The notes under the pieces were generated by a model, which ran no database searches, was not told where the DNA came from, and saw only the letters and a list, made by a program, of their open reading frames with translations. Source: Physcomitrium patens (Eukaryota > Streptophyta > Bryopsida > Funariales > Funariaceae). Taken from it: a stretch of 64,000 bases of DNA. Below, piece after piece: positions 49,545 through 62,612 of this stretch. The stretch spans positions 7,453,396 to 7,517,395 of the forward strand of contig NC_037267.1 in NCBI RefSeq assembly GCF_000002425.4, written 5' to 3'. The position numbers and the translations under genes were made by a program. Within the stretch, counting starts at the first letter, position 1. Each line of letters begins with the position of its first letter.

Positions 49545-50830
49545 TCTAAGGCATTGTCCTTATGATTTCTTAATTGACTTCCTAGAAGGAATTTAACTAC
49601 CATTTGGATCAATCTACAATTTATTACAAAATAAATTAGAATCATTTAAAGAATATATTAATTAAAATTCAATTAAGAACTCTATACATTATTCAAAATA
49701 TCTATGTATAGTTCCTAGCTTATTTGTGAAAAAAATAGATTATTATAGATGTGTATAGTTTATTAAAGACTTTAAAAAATTAATTTAAAAATAGATACCT
49801 TCTATCTTTGATATTAAGACTTTTTAGTCAATTAAATCAAATAAAGGTCTATATTAAAACAAATCTACAAAGAGCAAACAACTTGGTAAATATTAAAAAA
49901 AAGATGAATAAAAGATGGCATTTTAAACCTAGTATTGACCTTTTAAATGTAATGACATATCTTTTGTACTCATAATTATGTCAAATACTTTTTAATATCT
50001 AATAAATAATATTTTAAAATATTTTTAATATTATTTTTTAATTTTTAATTTAAATAAAATTTAATCTATTTTAAAAACATACAAGAGCAAAAAATTTATA
50101 TTCTTTGTTTATTACAAAAACTTAAAGATATAAGACTATATACCAAAATAGAGAAGTATAAATTTTACATAACTCAAGTTGATTTTTTAGGATATATTAT
50201 TTTAAATGATGGCTTTATGATAGATCCTAAAAGAATTCAAACTATCATAGATTGGAAGATTTAAAGAATAATAATAGATATCTAATTTTTTTTTGAAATT
50301 TTCCAATTATTATCAAAATTCTATCAATTTTTTTTTCAAGTTATAATTTTATTTATATATTTTACTTGTAAAGTTGAGTAGAAAAAAAATAAAGCAACAT
50401 TTAAAACATTGAAGGTTATTTTTATAACAACTCTAATATTGTATTACATTGATTTTTTAAATTATTTTTTGATAGAAATAGATTCAACAAATTTTATCTT
50501 TGATGAAATATTGTTACAAATTGAAGTTGATAATTTCCACCTTATAGCTTTATATTCAAAAAGAATTCAACAATAGAAATTAATTATAAGATCTATAATA
50601 AAGAATTTTTTATAATTATAAATTTATTCTAATTATAGCACCATATAAATCCAAGATTATATATCTAAATTTTATTTAATTTATTTTTATTATTAGGATA
50701 AGATATAATATTATTTATTTAATAATTGTAATAAAATAGATATTTTTGGCCTAAATTATGAACCAAGGCCTTAGATTATTATATTGATATTAATAAAATC
50801 TAGTTATAAAAATTAGATTTTAAAAAATAT
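47101..50830 (+). mobile_element. Truncated Ty3/Gypsy element, plus strand
   Basis: An LTR-like T-rich end at about 47568 is followed by the 13-mer ATTTGACAAGAAT and a gag-start-like region. Pol follows, very AT-rich: RT fingers trace near 49.72 kb (LFVKK-D), RT palm/thumb near 50.16-50.26 kb (QVDFLGYIILNDGFMIDPKR), RNase H near 50.43-50.58 kb (YFLIEIDSTNFIFDEILLQI) and an integrase zinc-domain trace near 50.74 kb (YFWPK). The element ends abruptly there without a 3' LTR. The 5' boundary of the LTR is not clear. Confidence 0.75.
47788..47840. repeat. (TA)n microsatellite
   Basis: About 26 TA units inside the gag-like region of the truncated element. Similar tracts occur at 49492-49541, 50961-50997 and about 54001-54032. 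Confidence 0.95.
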
Positions 50831-50957
50831 ATATTTTTTTTAAAAAATGAAGTTGTTAAGAAAAGTGGTGTTGGAGTAGAGAGAGTTTGCCTCAAGAAAG
50901 CGCTGGGCTTCTCGCTGCGACTAAATGCTCAATCAAGTCTAAGATATAAAAATACCA

Positions 50958-51002
<45 letters not shown>

Positions 51003-52190
51003 TGTATTCCCTTTTAGGGCAATTACATCAATATATAAGTCCAAGTATGAAGAAAACACCCAAATGTATGATAAAGTAACTTAAAACCTTGTATATCCTT
51101 ATGAGAAATGTTTCTCAAACTTCAGCAGCTCATATCTCATGATCGAACTGTCCAAAAAATCTTAAATTTTACATGAAATACTCATATATTTTCAAAAACT
51201 ACCACAAAAAATTTCAACTGCAAATTTATTACAGATCTTGAGATATCACTAAAATCTTAATAGTAGCTTTAAACCCTAGCTTACATATACTTGCATGCTA
51301 TTTTCTTCATATCTCACAAAATAAGTACTTAAATATTATAAAAATTTAATCTATAGCTTTTTAACTTAATAATTCACACTTATAGAAATTTTGAGCTAAA
51401 AATTCGTCCAAAAACTCAAGATATGGCTCGAACCATTACTATCAACAAAATGACTCACTTACTACCTTTGAATTATATGTACTGTCTTCAATATCCTATA
51501 ATTCCTTCATCTAGACTTGGAATTCATTAAATAATATATGTAAAGTGTAGTCAAGAAAGTGTTCTCTCCAATTCTAGTCATCGGACTTTCATTGCTCTTT
51601 GTACGCATGTGTTATGCTTCAAAGAGTGACAATAGGTACAAATTTGATACCTTAACTTTGAACACCTTTATTTCCTTCACAAAAACTTGAAATCACACAA
51701 ATTCTTCACCCAAATTATATCCAAAACTTTGAACTTACTGACCTTAGCCTCCAAAGCTTGAATGTCTCCAAAAATAAAATCCTTATCCCTAATAAGGCCT
51801 TGGGCAACTTCTTTGAAGCCCATTAGGCATGACATTTGACCAATAGGGTTGAAGGTCTTTACCCCTTACCTTCATCCAACTATACCTTGCTTTCATCCTT
51901 CTCAATAAGCCTCTTAATAGTTTAGACTTTCATCTTTGAACTCCAATCTTTTCTTAAGTTTTATACTAAATATCTAAATCCTACATAATATAAACACTAT
52001 AATCAAAATAGATAAATCTCCAAATAAATTCCTTTATATCAATTCTCTTTAAATTTATTTACTAACCACTCTAATCTACATCAAGACTTACAAATATATT
52101 ATATGTCTTAATTAATTTTTAAATACTATAAGTAATTACAGTATAATAGTGTCATAATATTAAACATATTATATATTGCCATCTATTGAA
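50831..52190. other. AT-rich stretch between retroelement remnants
   Basis: Begins with a short GC-richer segment (50.86-50.94 kb) and a (TA)n tract, then sequence with repeated ATCTCA and CTCAAGATAT phrases that looks repeat-derived. No coding frame. Confidence 0.4.
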
Positions 52191-53995
52191 GGAAGAATAT
52201 ATTGTTCATAAAGATCTTTATCTTGATTATATTAACTTGAAGGTTGTGACAATTATAATGTCTTGTTTAATAATTCAAAAAAGTATAATTCTTAAATTGA
52301 ATCTATAGATTTGGTTATTTTTTATCTTTTTAGTACTATAAATGTACAAAAGCTACAATAAGGATAGAAAGTAAAATGATATCTTCTATTTATTTTGTTT
52401 CTTTTAAAACAAAGATTTGCTATTCTTTATCTTAGTTTTGATAGATATCATCAATAAAAAGTCTCAATATTTTTTTATTTATTTACAAGATTCTTTTTTG
52501 GCTCCTATATATATTCATTACTATTAAATTTGCATCAATGAATAAGATTTTTCAATCTAATTTGGTGCCACTTTGAAGCTAAGACTTCTTTCATCTTGAA
52601 TTGTTAATTATTATCCACTTCTATAGGACGAAGTGATATTTGTCTTCTTTTTAAGATATTCACTATCTTGTATGACTCAAGAAATATATAGAATACAAGA
52701 TGAATCTTTATAGACTCAAGTAGGTATAATTGATAAGTAACAAAATTAATTTTTTTACAAATATGAAAAGATTTAAGCTTATAATAGTCCAACTTGTCAC
52801 AAGTACAAGTAATCTTTATATTGGGACAAAGTAATCATATCTTATCACTTATAATGAATTATATTTGTCTTTTGTAATAGGCATCCACATTGATCTTTTG
52901 CAATTTTTGAGCTTTCTTTAATTGTGTCTTTGATGTTGCATAGAACTCTAATAAATGATTTACCAAATCTTTTGCCATAGGATTATCAACTTTTAAAAAG
53001 TCAAAAGTATTAAGTCATGAATGAAAACTATAAATGACAAAGAAAGGTATTTTTTGAATAAAACCATATACCAAATTATTGTACTCAAACTATGTCAATA
53101 GCAAAAAATTTGTCCAATCATCTTATTGATAGCTGATAATACATTTCAAATATTGTTCCAAAATTTTATTTATCCATTTTGTTTGTCTATCAATTTTAAG
53201 ATAAAAATCCAAAAAAGGCTTTATATCTAATTTTAAAAAACTTAGTTATTTTTTTTATTTATAATAGATTTTATATAAAATATGCCATCTTAATAAAATG
53301 ATCTACTATCACAAATATAGAATCATATAAATTTGAGACTAAAAGATTTATAATAAAATCTATAAAAATAGAAGATTATAGTTGTTGTGAAATAAGTAAT
53401 AGTTGAAGAAGTCTATAATGTCAATGATGAAGAAAATTTGATTTTGAATAAATATTATATAACTGTATTAAATCTTTGACTACCTTTTTTATTTGAGGCC
53501 ACCAAAAATCTTTCAATATTACCTCTAAAGACTTATTGTATCAAAAATGTCTAGCTGTTGGAAAGTCATGATAAACTTGAAGAATAGATAATTATGTTTT
53601 ACCTTTTAAAATATATAATTGTCTCTTAAAATAGAATAGATTATTTTTGAACTTAATTTTAGAAGTATTATGAGACTTAAAAGAATCATACTTGATATCA
53701 TGAATAAGAAGATTAGAGGACATACTTGATTGAATTTGCTTGACATAGGTTGAATCAATATTCAATGTTGATTTTATTGCTAAAAGAGAAAAATGCTCTA
53801 ACTTCAAGAAAATTAATCTTTGTTGATTAAAATTTGCATCTTATTCTTTTGATGTAAGATAAGAATGTCTAAGAAACCTTGTTGTTTTTTGAAATGATAA
53901 GTGATCCGGAAATCAAATCTTGATAAAGATATGCTCTAATAGGCTTAATGATGATTTAAAATATGTATTGATATGAAGAACTTTAAGTTCTTGTG

Positions 53996-54035
<40 letters not shown>

Positions 54036-56110
54036 TGACTAAACTTAAGGTGTCTTTTAAATAATGATGCCATTCTTGAAATGAATCCACTATTGTAAGA
54101 AGCTCTTTATTATAGATCTCATAGTTAATTTTGGTTGTTAAAAATTTCTTAAAATAAATAGCTATAGTGTAGAGTTTGTCATTTGTTCCTATTTATAATA
54201 AACGATACTTATAGCAAAGTTTGATGCATTTGTTTCTATAAAAAATACTTAAAAAAAATCAACAAGATATAAAATTGGTGCAAAAAAAAAATGTTGTCTT
54301 TAAGGCTTTAAAAGATGCTTCAGCTTCTTTGATTTATTGAGGGTTGTCTTTATATAACAGATGTATAAGAAGAGTATCAACTTGAGAAATTTTCTTGATG
54401 AAGATCTTATAATAATTAGAAAATTCTAAAAAAAATTGTACATCTTTGATTTTTTTTTAGAATCTTCCAATTTACAATAATTTGGATCTTCTTTGGATCC
54501 ATTATTAGTCCATTGTTGAAAATGATGTACCTTAAGAATTTAATTTGAGTAGTATAGAATATATAATTTTTAACTTAGCATTTAATCATATAACTTTAAG
54601 TTTTTATAACATATGAAAAATATAAAGTTCATATTTTTTTGTGTTCTTAGAATAGATTATAGTGTTGTTTAAATAATATATAATAAAATTAGTAAGAAAA
54701 CCACAAAAAATATCATTCATAAGATGTTGAAAAGCAATTGGTACATTTATGAGCCCAAAAAGCATGACATTATATTTGAATTGTCCATACCTAATTTGAA
54801 AAGCAGTCTTTTATTCATCTCTTTCTTTAATGTGGATCAAGTTGTATATTCTTCATAGATCTATTTTTGTATAGATCATTCTTTGATGGAATTGATCAAA
54901 AAGTCTTAAAATTAAAAGTAAGAGATATCTATTCTTGATGGTGATCTTATTAAGTCCTTGATAGTCTATGCACATCCATAAAAATCTATCTTTTTTTCAT
55001 AAATAGGAGTTTCTATTGGAGATTTTGAATGGCATATGAAGTTCTTATCAATGTATTCCTTTAATGCATCCAACTCATTTTGCATTAAGCTATAGATTAA
55101 TCTGAATAGTGGTTGAGCTCCTTCTTGCAAATCAATTGGACAATGTTCTAGAAGAATATCTGTAATTTATTTTTTTTTTAAAAAAAACGTCTTAGAAATC
55201 TTCAACTAGCTAAGAATATTGATTGATTTCTTTTAACCATTAGAAATGAGTATCGCATATATATCAAAAGATGACCTTTCTTTTGCAACATGCATAAAAT
55301 TTTTTGCACCAACTAGTAAGAATTTGAATATACTAAACTTATATATTTCTACTTGACTAATAGAATTTTGGATGAAATTATTAAAAAAATTAAAGTTACA
55401 AGAAATTCAATCTATTTAAGGATTATATTTTTTCAACCACAATAATCCTAAAATAATTGGATTGAAGAGAGATATAATTACATTGAATGTTACTATGCTA
55501 TTATGATCTTTAATTGCTATATTTAAAGAAACAATCTCATAGATAATATCTCCAAAAGACAAAAAATGACCATCTATGATTTCTACATATACAAGTTTAA
55601 TTTTTTTGACTAAAGATATTTCTTGTTTTTTGACAAAGTCGTTGTGTATAAAAGAAGCTGAGGCTCCTAAATCTAATAATGTAATGACTTTGTGATTTTT
55701 AGGTCCTAAATACATATCTATTGTAAAATAAAGTGAAAGATTTGAAAAGAGAATAGAACCTTTATTAGGTGTTGCACATGATTCCAGCTGCTTGATTTCT
55801 ATTATAGGTGGAGAAACTTATTTTCCAATAGATTTATCTTCTTTCACAATCATGCTCCTCATTTTGTGATTATATTACTTCTTTAGATAATATTGAGTAG
55901 TATACTTAGGTTTTCCATTATATAAGCACAAATCCTTTGAATAATGACGTTAAGTCTTTTCTTGCTCCGTGAGAGGATTTAAAATGTACTATATCAGTTT
56001 GCATTAATTCAAACCTTGATGAATAAGTTTCTAAAAACTTAAGAGCTACCATCATTACTTGACGTACTCCTCTCTGACTAAATCTTTGTTCTTAACGCCT
56101 TTTAAATAAT
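52191..56110 (-). mobile_element. Internal fragment of Ty3 element, same family as 1.1-7.5 kb
   Basis: Parallels 2.0-6.1 kb nearly end to end in the same orientation: shared 3' region, integrase-side ORF homologue (53592-53807 matches 3506-3700), RT region 54.4-55.05 kb, protease 55416-55715 and zinc-knuckle trace near 55.9 kb. No LTR is seen at either end, so the copy is truncated on both sides. Frameshifts and stops are frequent. Confidence 0.8.
55416..55715 (-). pseudogene. Retropepsin domain, best preserved copy
   Basis: A 99-residue open stretch with the aspartic-protease active-site loop as DLGASASFIHNDFV, a psi-like IDGHFLSFGDIIYE segment and the IILGLLWLKKYNP strand typical of Ty3 proteases. 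The active-site Asp and Gly are kept, but the middle residue, normally Ser or Thr, is Leu. The ORF start is arbitrary: the domain continues a gag-pol frame that is broken outside it. Confidence 0.8.
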
Positions 56111-56934
56111 CAATTTTCTAAGTACCAATCCAACTTAGTGAGACTTCTTGATTTCAACTATTAAAAATATTTAAAAGGTGTAACCTCTCACATTATTTCT
56201 AAATATAAATATTTTCTTGATATGTTAAAAATTGTCAAAAATTCCATTGATGAAAATCAAGTTCAATATTCATTTCCTCCAAAACCTAGTCTAAGAATTG
56301 ATACTTGGTGACTTCTAACTTATAATCAATTAATGTTCATTTGTAAACATAACATTCATAGGGGGGTTTAAAAACCAATCACGTGTACAATAATTGAGGA
56401 GAGTTTGTAGCAGTGTCTATCAACTAGACTACACACTAAGTGATATGTGGGTCATTCCTTCCACCAACCAACCAATCAAAGTAGTAGAATTTATTTGCCA
56501 CGTTGGCTTTGAAAACTGGAGGTTCAGGCGGAGTAAAAGAAGATCCCACAGAAATAGCCCCAAAAGTGGAGATCCGCAAAAGGACAACCCATGACCACGC
56601 GCGGTCGAGAGCCGAAATTCGAACTGTGGGAGGCGGAGGAGCCCATGACCGAGGAGGGGGGCCATCGTTGCTGCATCGTTTTCATCGACTGAGCAAAGCA
56701 GAGCTCCGAGTCAAGGCGAGTTCTACGAGGCCCCTCCTCCTCCTCCATCGCCTTTGTAACCCTGCGTGGACGATCGCCTCGTTTGTTTCATAGTTGCTCC
56801 ACTTCTCTCGCCTTGTTTTTGTGTGTGTGGGTGTGTGAGTGTGAGAGATTTTGTTCTTCTGCTCCTCCGTGCAGGTGCCCTCATTGTGTTGTAGAATATT
56901 GTATTGCAGTTCGGTGTTCGTGATTTGGGATTCA
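56111..56934. other. Promoter region and 5' leader of the enoyl-ACP reductase gene
   Basis: AT-rich to about 56350, then GC-rich with CT-rich patches (CTCCTCCTCC near 56.73 kb) and GT/GA stretches near 56.82 kb, typical of a plant 5' leader. No firm TATA box. Confidence 0.45.
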
Positions 56935-59900
56935 ATGGCCACTGTGTCGATGCTGGCTGTGGCAGCGGCGGCTGCGATTGCACCGCATGCCGCATCGCCC
57001 ACTGTGGAAAAAGTGGGTACTCGTGCAATGGTATCAGAGTTTCGGGGAGTGAGGGAGCTGAGCATGGCTGCCGCCATTGCGCCGGGCATTGGGATGCTTA
57101 GGTGTTGCCAGGTGAAGCAGAGCAAGGCATTGAAGGCTGTGAGTGGCGTGCGTGCCATGGCCTCTTCCAACGGGGGTGCATTGCCGCCCAGCGGTCTTCC
57201 CATTGATCTGCGAGGTGTGTGGCAATGGCAATGGTGGAGACGGAGTGAAACATGGATTCCGTTTTTATTATTTATTATTTATTATTTTAATTGGAATAGT
57301 GTCTAAACAGTTCTGTGTGCTTATTTATATCGTTTGGAGTTTTTTAGGGAAGAGAGCGTTCATTGCTGGTGTGGCTGATGATCAAGGTTTTGGCTGGGCT
57401 ATTGCCAAAGCCCTGTCAGCAGCTGGAGCTGAAATCCTTGTCGGAACCTGGGTGCCTGTACGTTCTTTGAACCTGATTGAATTTTTGATCATTCAGCAGA
57501 ACTGCTAGTGCTGTTCTTGGTCTACTCTGCGGAGTTTTATTTGATCGATTTTCTTTTTCTTTTGGACAATGCAGGCTCTCAACATCTTTGAGAGCAGTTT
57601 GAGGAGAGGCAAGTTCGACGAGTCCCGAAGGTAAGTGCCTGAACAATGCAACGTGAACACTTCGTTTAGCGAAGGTTTAGACATGTTTATATGTAAAGTA
57701 AAATAATGCTGTAAGGAGAGAGATAACCAGCGTCGATTGTCTGCACAACTGACGTGGTCGATTAAATTTGCAATCACTGCATCGAACGGCCAATGATCGA
57801 GGCATTAACATTACTCAGGTTATTGTTAATTTGGGTGAATTGGCCCGTGTTGTCAGTGATTTACAGAGCAATCTTCATCAATATATATATATATTTATAT
57901 TTATATATTCTTATTTTTTTCTTATTATTTTTTCTAGACTCCCCAACGGAGGGCTATTGGAGATAGCGAAAGTCTATCCTCTGGATGCTGTTTTCGACAC
58001 TCCTGATGATGTCCCTGAGGATGTAAGTGAACTATCTACTCGGCTCCCATGTCACTTCTGAGATCGTTCTACTCAGACGCCACATTCTATGGTATATTTT
58101 TTCATTGAGTCGTCGGTTTCTTGATTGTGAAATGAATTTGTCTGAAATAGGTTCTTGCTTCTGGCACTCTCTAATTGATGATTTATCACCCATTTCTGTT
58201 CAGCTCTCTTACAGAGTTTGACTTGTTCTTGCATTACATTTTCATTTGCACTTCATGCGACATGTCAGGAACAATTTTGGCGCGAATCATGATTATAGTT
58301 GATTCATATTCTTAAACCATTTTAATCATGAGATTTGTGAGTGTTTTCTCCAGATAAAGAATAATAAGAGATACGCTGGATCAGAAGCATGGACTGTGAA
58401 GGTAGTTCTTCAAAGACTCTTTTTGTCCGAAGATTTTTGAAATGTTAGTATGACATTGTGTCTGAAAAGCCGAGAGAGTGAAGCTCTATATCTTCACCCT
58501 CGGTACTTACAACTGAAAATTAGAATAAATCTATTATAGTGGATCTCTCTTATAGGAGTTCTCTAATGTATAGTGAGTATGTGACAAACTTAGTTTGGAA
58601 GAGTTATAATGTAAGCATTTTAGCGTATGTTTCTTTGACACCGTCTTTCGGGATGCTCCTAATTATTGTGCAGGAATGTGCCGAAGCTGTGAAGGCTGAC
58701 TTCGGCACCATTGACATCCTGGTGCATTCACTTGCCAATGGACCTGAGGTAGGGATTTTATCCACTAAGCACAGGCTGCAAATGGTCCTGGTTTCGCTCT
58801 GAATATGCTTTCATTTCTCGGCACCATTTTCTTGGGTATTGCTTGACCTTGTGTACAAACTCGAATCTGCTGACTCTCGCTTGGTTTGGGCTACATAAAT
58901 TGTCTTCTACTTCTCCACTCTAGGTAACCAAGCCACTTCTGGAGACCTCTCGCAACGGTTATTTGGCAGCAGTCTCAGCTTCTACATACTCATATATCTC
59001 ACTCTTGAAGTATTTTGCCCCTATCATGAACCCAGGTACTGAATGATTGCTCCACTTATCAGTTTTCTGGTTTCGTGAGTGGCATGTGATGGATCTTATG
59101 TGATCTTGATCACTTACCTGTGGTGTAAGGGTTCGCGTAGTTAAATATTATCGTGCTCCTCGCTGGTAACTGTATCTCATTGGTGTGGTCTACATTTCGG
59201 CTTTTGGCACTCAAATTATTTACCTAGTTGACGGTTTTTCCTGAGACTGTCTTGCTCTCATATGTTCATTTAGTCGTAGTGACTGACTCTCTGGGGATGA
59301 CACTTAAGAATCTGGTAATGGGAAAAAGAACATTCAACATGGACATGCTAGCACGTCACGTCGAACTTCACCTGCCGATGCAAATGATGTTGATTCTGGT
59401 TGGTAACAGGTGGTTCTTCGCTTTCACTCACATACGTCGCATCCGAGCAGATCATCCCTGGGTAAGATTCAGAAGACTATTCTGCGCCTGAATAATGAAG
59501 CACGATTCTTTTTAATAAAGGGTGATGTATCAATGACATTAGTAAGTTGTTGATATCTTAAAGAAGTTCTTTTGTTTATTTGTTTATTTAGGGTTAAAAC
59601 ATCTATGCATATTAATCACTTAGAAAGTCCTTAACTTCCTTTGTTTAAATCATCTCTCTGAGCTAGTTTAGAGTACGTTATGACCATTTGTGCCCTTGAC
59701 AGATATGGTGGAGGGATGAGCTCTGCCAAAGCTGCACTTGAGAGTGACACACGTGTAAGTTCCTTATCTGCGTAAGAATCTCTTGTAGTAATCGTCATTT
59801 GCGAATAACCCATCTCTAGGTTATTCCGACTACTTGATTAGTAGCAAGTTTGGTTCCACATCGATCTCTCGGCGTCTATTTTCTCCTTGTATTCGAAAAG

Positions 59901-60857
59901 CACTTTTGTTTCTTAAATAACATGTTCCAATGATTCACTTATCTCATAAGATTTCTCACTAGTAATGCCTCGTATGTTGTTATGTTAGTAGTGGTCTAAA
60001 ATAACTTTCAGATGGTTTGCACGCTGGGCTCGATTTGTTGACATCGGCTTCATATCAGGTTCTTGCATTCGAGGTGGGTAGAAAATATGGCATTCGGGTC
60101 AACACTATTTCAGCAGGTACGGGTCCGTCTCTGAAGTATTCGTAACTGAATTTTCAAGATCTGGTTAGTCAAAATTGATTTTCCTCATATTCTACGGTGG
60201 TCCTAGTGGCATTATTATCAATTGGAGTGCGATGTTGTGCTAGTAAGATCATATTCTTGTTGAAATTATATTCAATATTACATGAGACAGTGGGACTCAC
60301 TACTTTCTGCGTGTTTGAATTTGGTGGTAAGAAGAAAAAAAAATGTCTTCTATTTTTTATTTCGTATTATTAATATTTTTATCCCGTGCAGGACCCTTAA
60401 GAAGCAGAGCAGCTAAGGCTATCGGTTTTATTGATGACATGATCAATTATTCTTGTGCTAATGCACCCTTGCAAAAGGAGCTGGACGCAGGTGAACTTCA
60501 ACATTCCTCTCTTTTTTTCTATCAGCACCACACCCCTGCCTCACACATCTCCTGGGACTTGATAACACAGAGTCGTCTTATTCTGACCTTGTGTAATTCA
60601 AGTCTGTTACGCACCAACTGAAAACATTGATCTTTCTTCACTTTCAAGTGGGATCTGACAATGTTGTGGATACGTATTGTTCCGCAGATGACGTGGGAAA
60701 TGCAGCAGCATTCTTGGCCTCACCATTGGCTAGTTCTGTAACAGGTACATTGTTATATGTTGACAATGGCCTGCATGCGATGGGTTTAGCTGTTGACAGT
60801 CCTACTGTTTGCAAAGAAGCGGCTCCAGCTTCTGAGTTGTCTAATGTTGCAGCTTGA
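56935..60857 (+). CDS. ENR1: Enoyl-[acyl-carrier-protein] reductase (NADH), plastid
   Basis: Twelve exons join in phase to 398 residues: 56935-57214, 57348-57457, 57575-57630, 57938-58022, 58354-58401, 58674-58748, 58924-59035, 59410-59461, 59703-59754, 60059-60116, 60392-60490 and 60688-60857. Residues 1-75 are Ala/Ser/Val-rich and read as a transit peptide. The mature part is a close match to plant ENR (Arabidopsis MOD1). It has the dinucleotide-binding segment [13 protein letters not shown] (about 101-113), [35 protein letters not shown], the catalytic YGGGMSSAK (Tyr about 274, Lys about 282) and [18 protein letters not shown]. The enzyme reduces enoyl-ACP with NADH in the last step of each type II fatty-acid elongation cycle in plastids. 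All catalytic motifs are intact. Confidence 0.96.
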
Positions 60858-61800
60858 TTTCCAACCATCGTTCTCAAATTTAGAGCTTTGAACTAAATAT
60901 TTTCTTACGCTACTCGTAGACACTCCCCGTAGTTTTACCAGTTTGTGTGAGATTTAAAGCTGTTTGCATATTGTATTCTTGCCACTTCAGTTTCTTATAA
61001 AAAGTTCCAGAATCTAATTTATTGCTTGATTTCAAGTTTAATTTGCTTATAATAGAATTTTAACTTTTTAAAAACTTTTTAAAAACAACGCGAGTTATTG
61101 ATAATAAAAACTTGGTTAGCAACATTTTTTTAATGAATACCTCACAGTTTCGAAATAATCTAGCATTTCCTCTCAATTTCTGTATGGCCTTTGTTTAGGG
61201 TTTTGTTTTGTGAGTACATATAGATCAAATTTGAATATAATAAGTTTATTTGATTATAAAAAAATATTATCTACATAATATGTTTCCATAAACTTTTATG
61301 TATTTTTATTTATTTAAATATGTGATTGTTAAAGAAATTATATTTTTATATTATTTTGATGCAAAAAAAAAAAAATAATATAAGAATTTATAATATATAT
61401 ATATTAATTTTTTTAAAACTAAATATACATTCTTACAAAAGTTTGCTTTAATCAAATTAGTAGATTGTTCAAAATCACATGAACTCTTATTGACTTTAAA
61501 AATTAAATATCCAAGATTTTTATCCAATTAGATTCCAATATCCTTCAATCGAACTATTTAATTGATCTTAAATTTTTAGAATACATCTATAATAAGCACA
61601 TTTATAAATCTGCAAAATTTTATTTGTTCATCCATTTTAATATTTACAAATTTTTTAAATATGTAATTTTTTTATTTCTTAAAATTCAAAATCACTAAAA
61701 ATTTCTTTGATTTTGAAAAGCTTTCAAAAACTCAAATAAAATCTAATCCACATAAATTTATTTTAAAATAAATTCTTTTAATTTTTTTCTAAAATATGAT
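60858..61800. other. 3' flank of enoyl-ACP reductase gene, then AT-rich DNA
   Basis: The first about 200 bp are probably 3' UTR. The rest is AT-rich with no coding frame, leading into a retroelement remnant. Confidence 0.45.
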
Positions 61801-62066
61801 GAATTATAATTGTCACACATTTTAATCTTTATTTTCTTTAAATTTAATTGATAGATCTTTTCAGCTATCAATAGTATTTTATACTAATGCACAAAGTCTA
61901 TCTTATTATTTAATCATTTTTGAAGCTTTTATAACTTCATTCAAATAAATCATTTGAAATACTATCAAATATAGTTTCTACTTCTAATAATATCACCAAA
62001 CATGAGAAGTCTCTTCTAAGGTTGTGTTATAAAACACATTATATTTCACCATCTATTTGAACAAGA

Positions 62067-62612
62067 TGTCATGGACATACTCATAATTACATATACAAAT
62101 AGATAGAAGTAAGTAAAAATAGGTAAAAATAAGTTAATTCTATAGTATTTGATATGGAAACTTCCTAGAAGCTTCATAGACGTTGCTTTGACTTTGTAGG
62201 TGTTTTTAATTGACTTTTTGGATTAGAAACGTGGTCAACAAGTTGGCCATGTGCCACACATGTTGTTAGCTTAAAGACCAAGCTAACAATGTGGTTCACA
62301 TATAGAAAAACTTGCCTTGTAAGTCAAGGCATGTGTCCTACAAAGTCAACACATATTGGAGGTCCTTTAGAATGTTGCCACATAGCCCCTAGGTAGATAG
62401 TATATATAGAGACAAGAGTGAAGCCTTCTTCACTCTTGTCAACTCCTTTCTTGCTTCTAGTGTAGTTTCAAGGGTCTTTAGTTTTTTTTTGGCAATAGCC
62501 ATTCCAGTTTCTCTTTCAATATACATACTTGTTTATTTATATTTTGTTACTTTTCTTTGAATGAAGTCTCACTTGTTTGAATTGCTTTTTCATCGAGTTC
62601 TTGTCCTTGACA
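62067..62612 (+). mobile_element. Solo LTR with 5-bp target duplication
   Basis: A 546-bp LTR in plus orientation with TG...CA ends (TGTCATGG start, TTGACA end). It is flanked by the direct repeat CAAGA at 62062-62066 and 62613-62617. It resembles 6969-7493 reversed. TATA begins at 62401 and the likely RNA start CACTCTTGTCAAC at 62431, again 30 bp on. A GAA/TTC cluster lies at 62157-62180. It has kept both boundaries better than any other LTR in the window. Confidence 0.9.
62411..62440 (+). promoter_or_regulatory. 13-bp perfect inverted repeat spanning predicted LTR transcription start
   Basis: GACAAGAGTGAAG, loop CCTT, CTTCACTCTTGTC. The stem lies at 62411-62423 and 62428-62440, starting 10 bp after the TATA box begins. 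An 11-bp version is kept at 7138-7163, and decayed versions occur at about 1268-1293 and 8611-8638. Confidence 0.75.
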
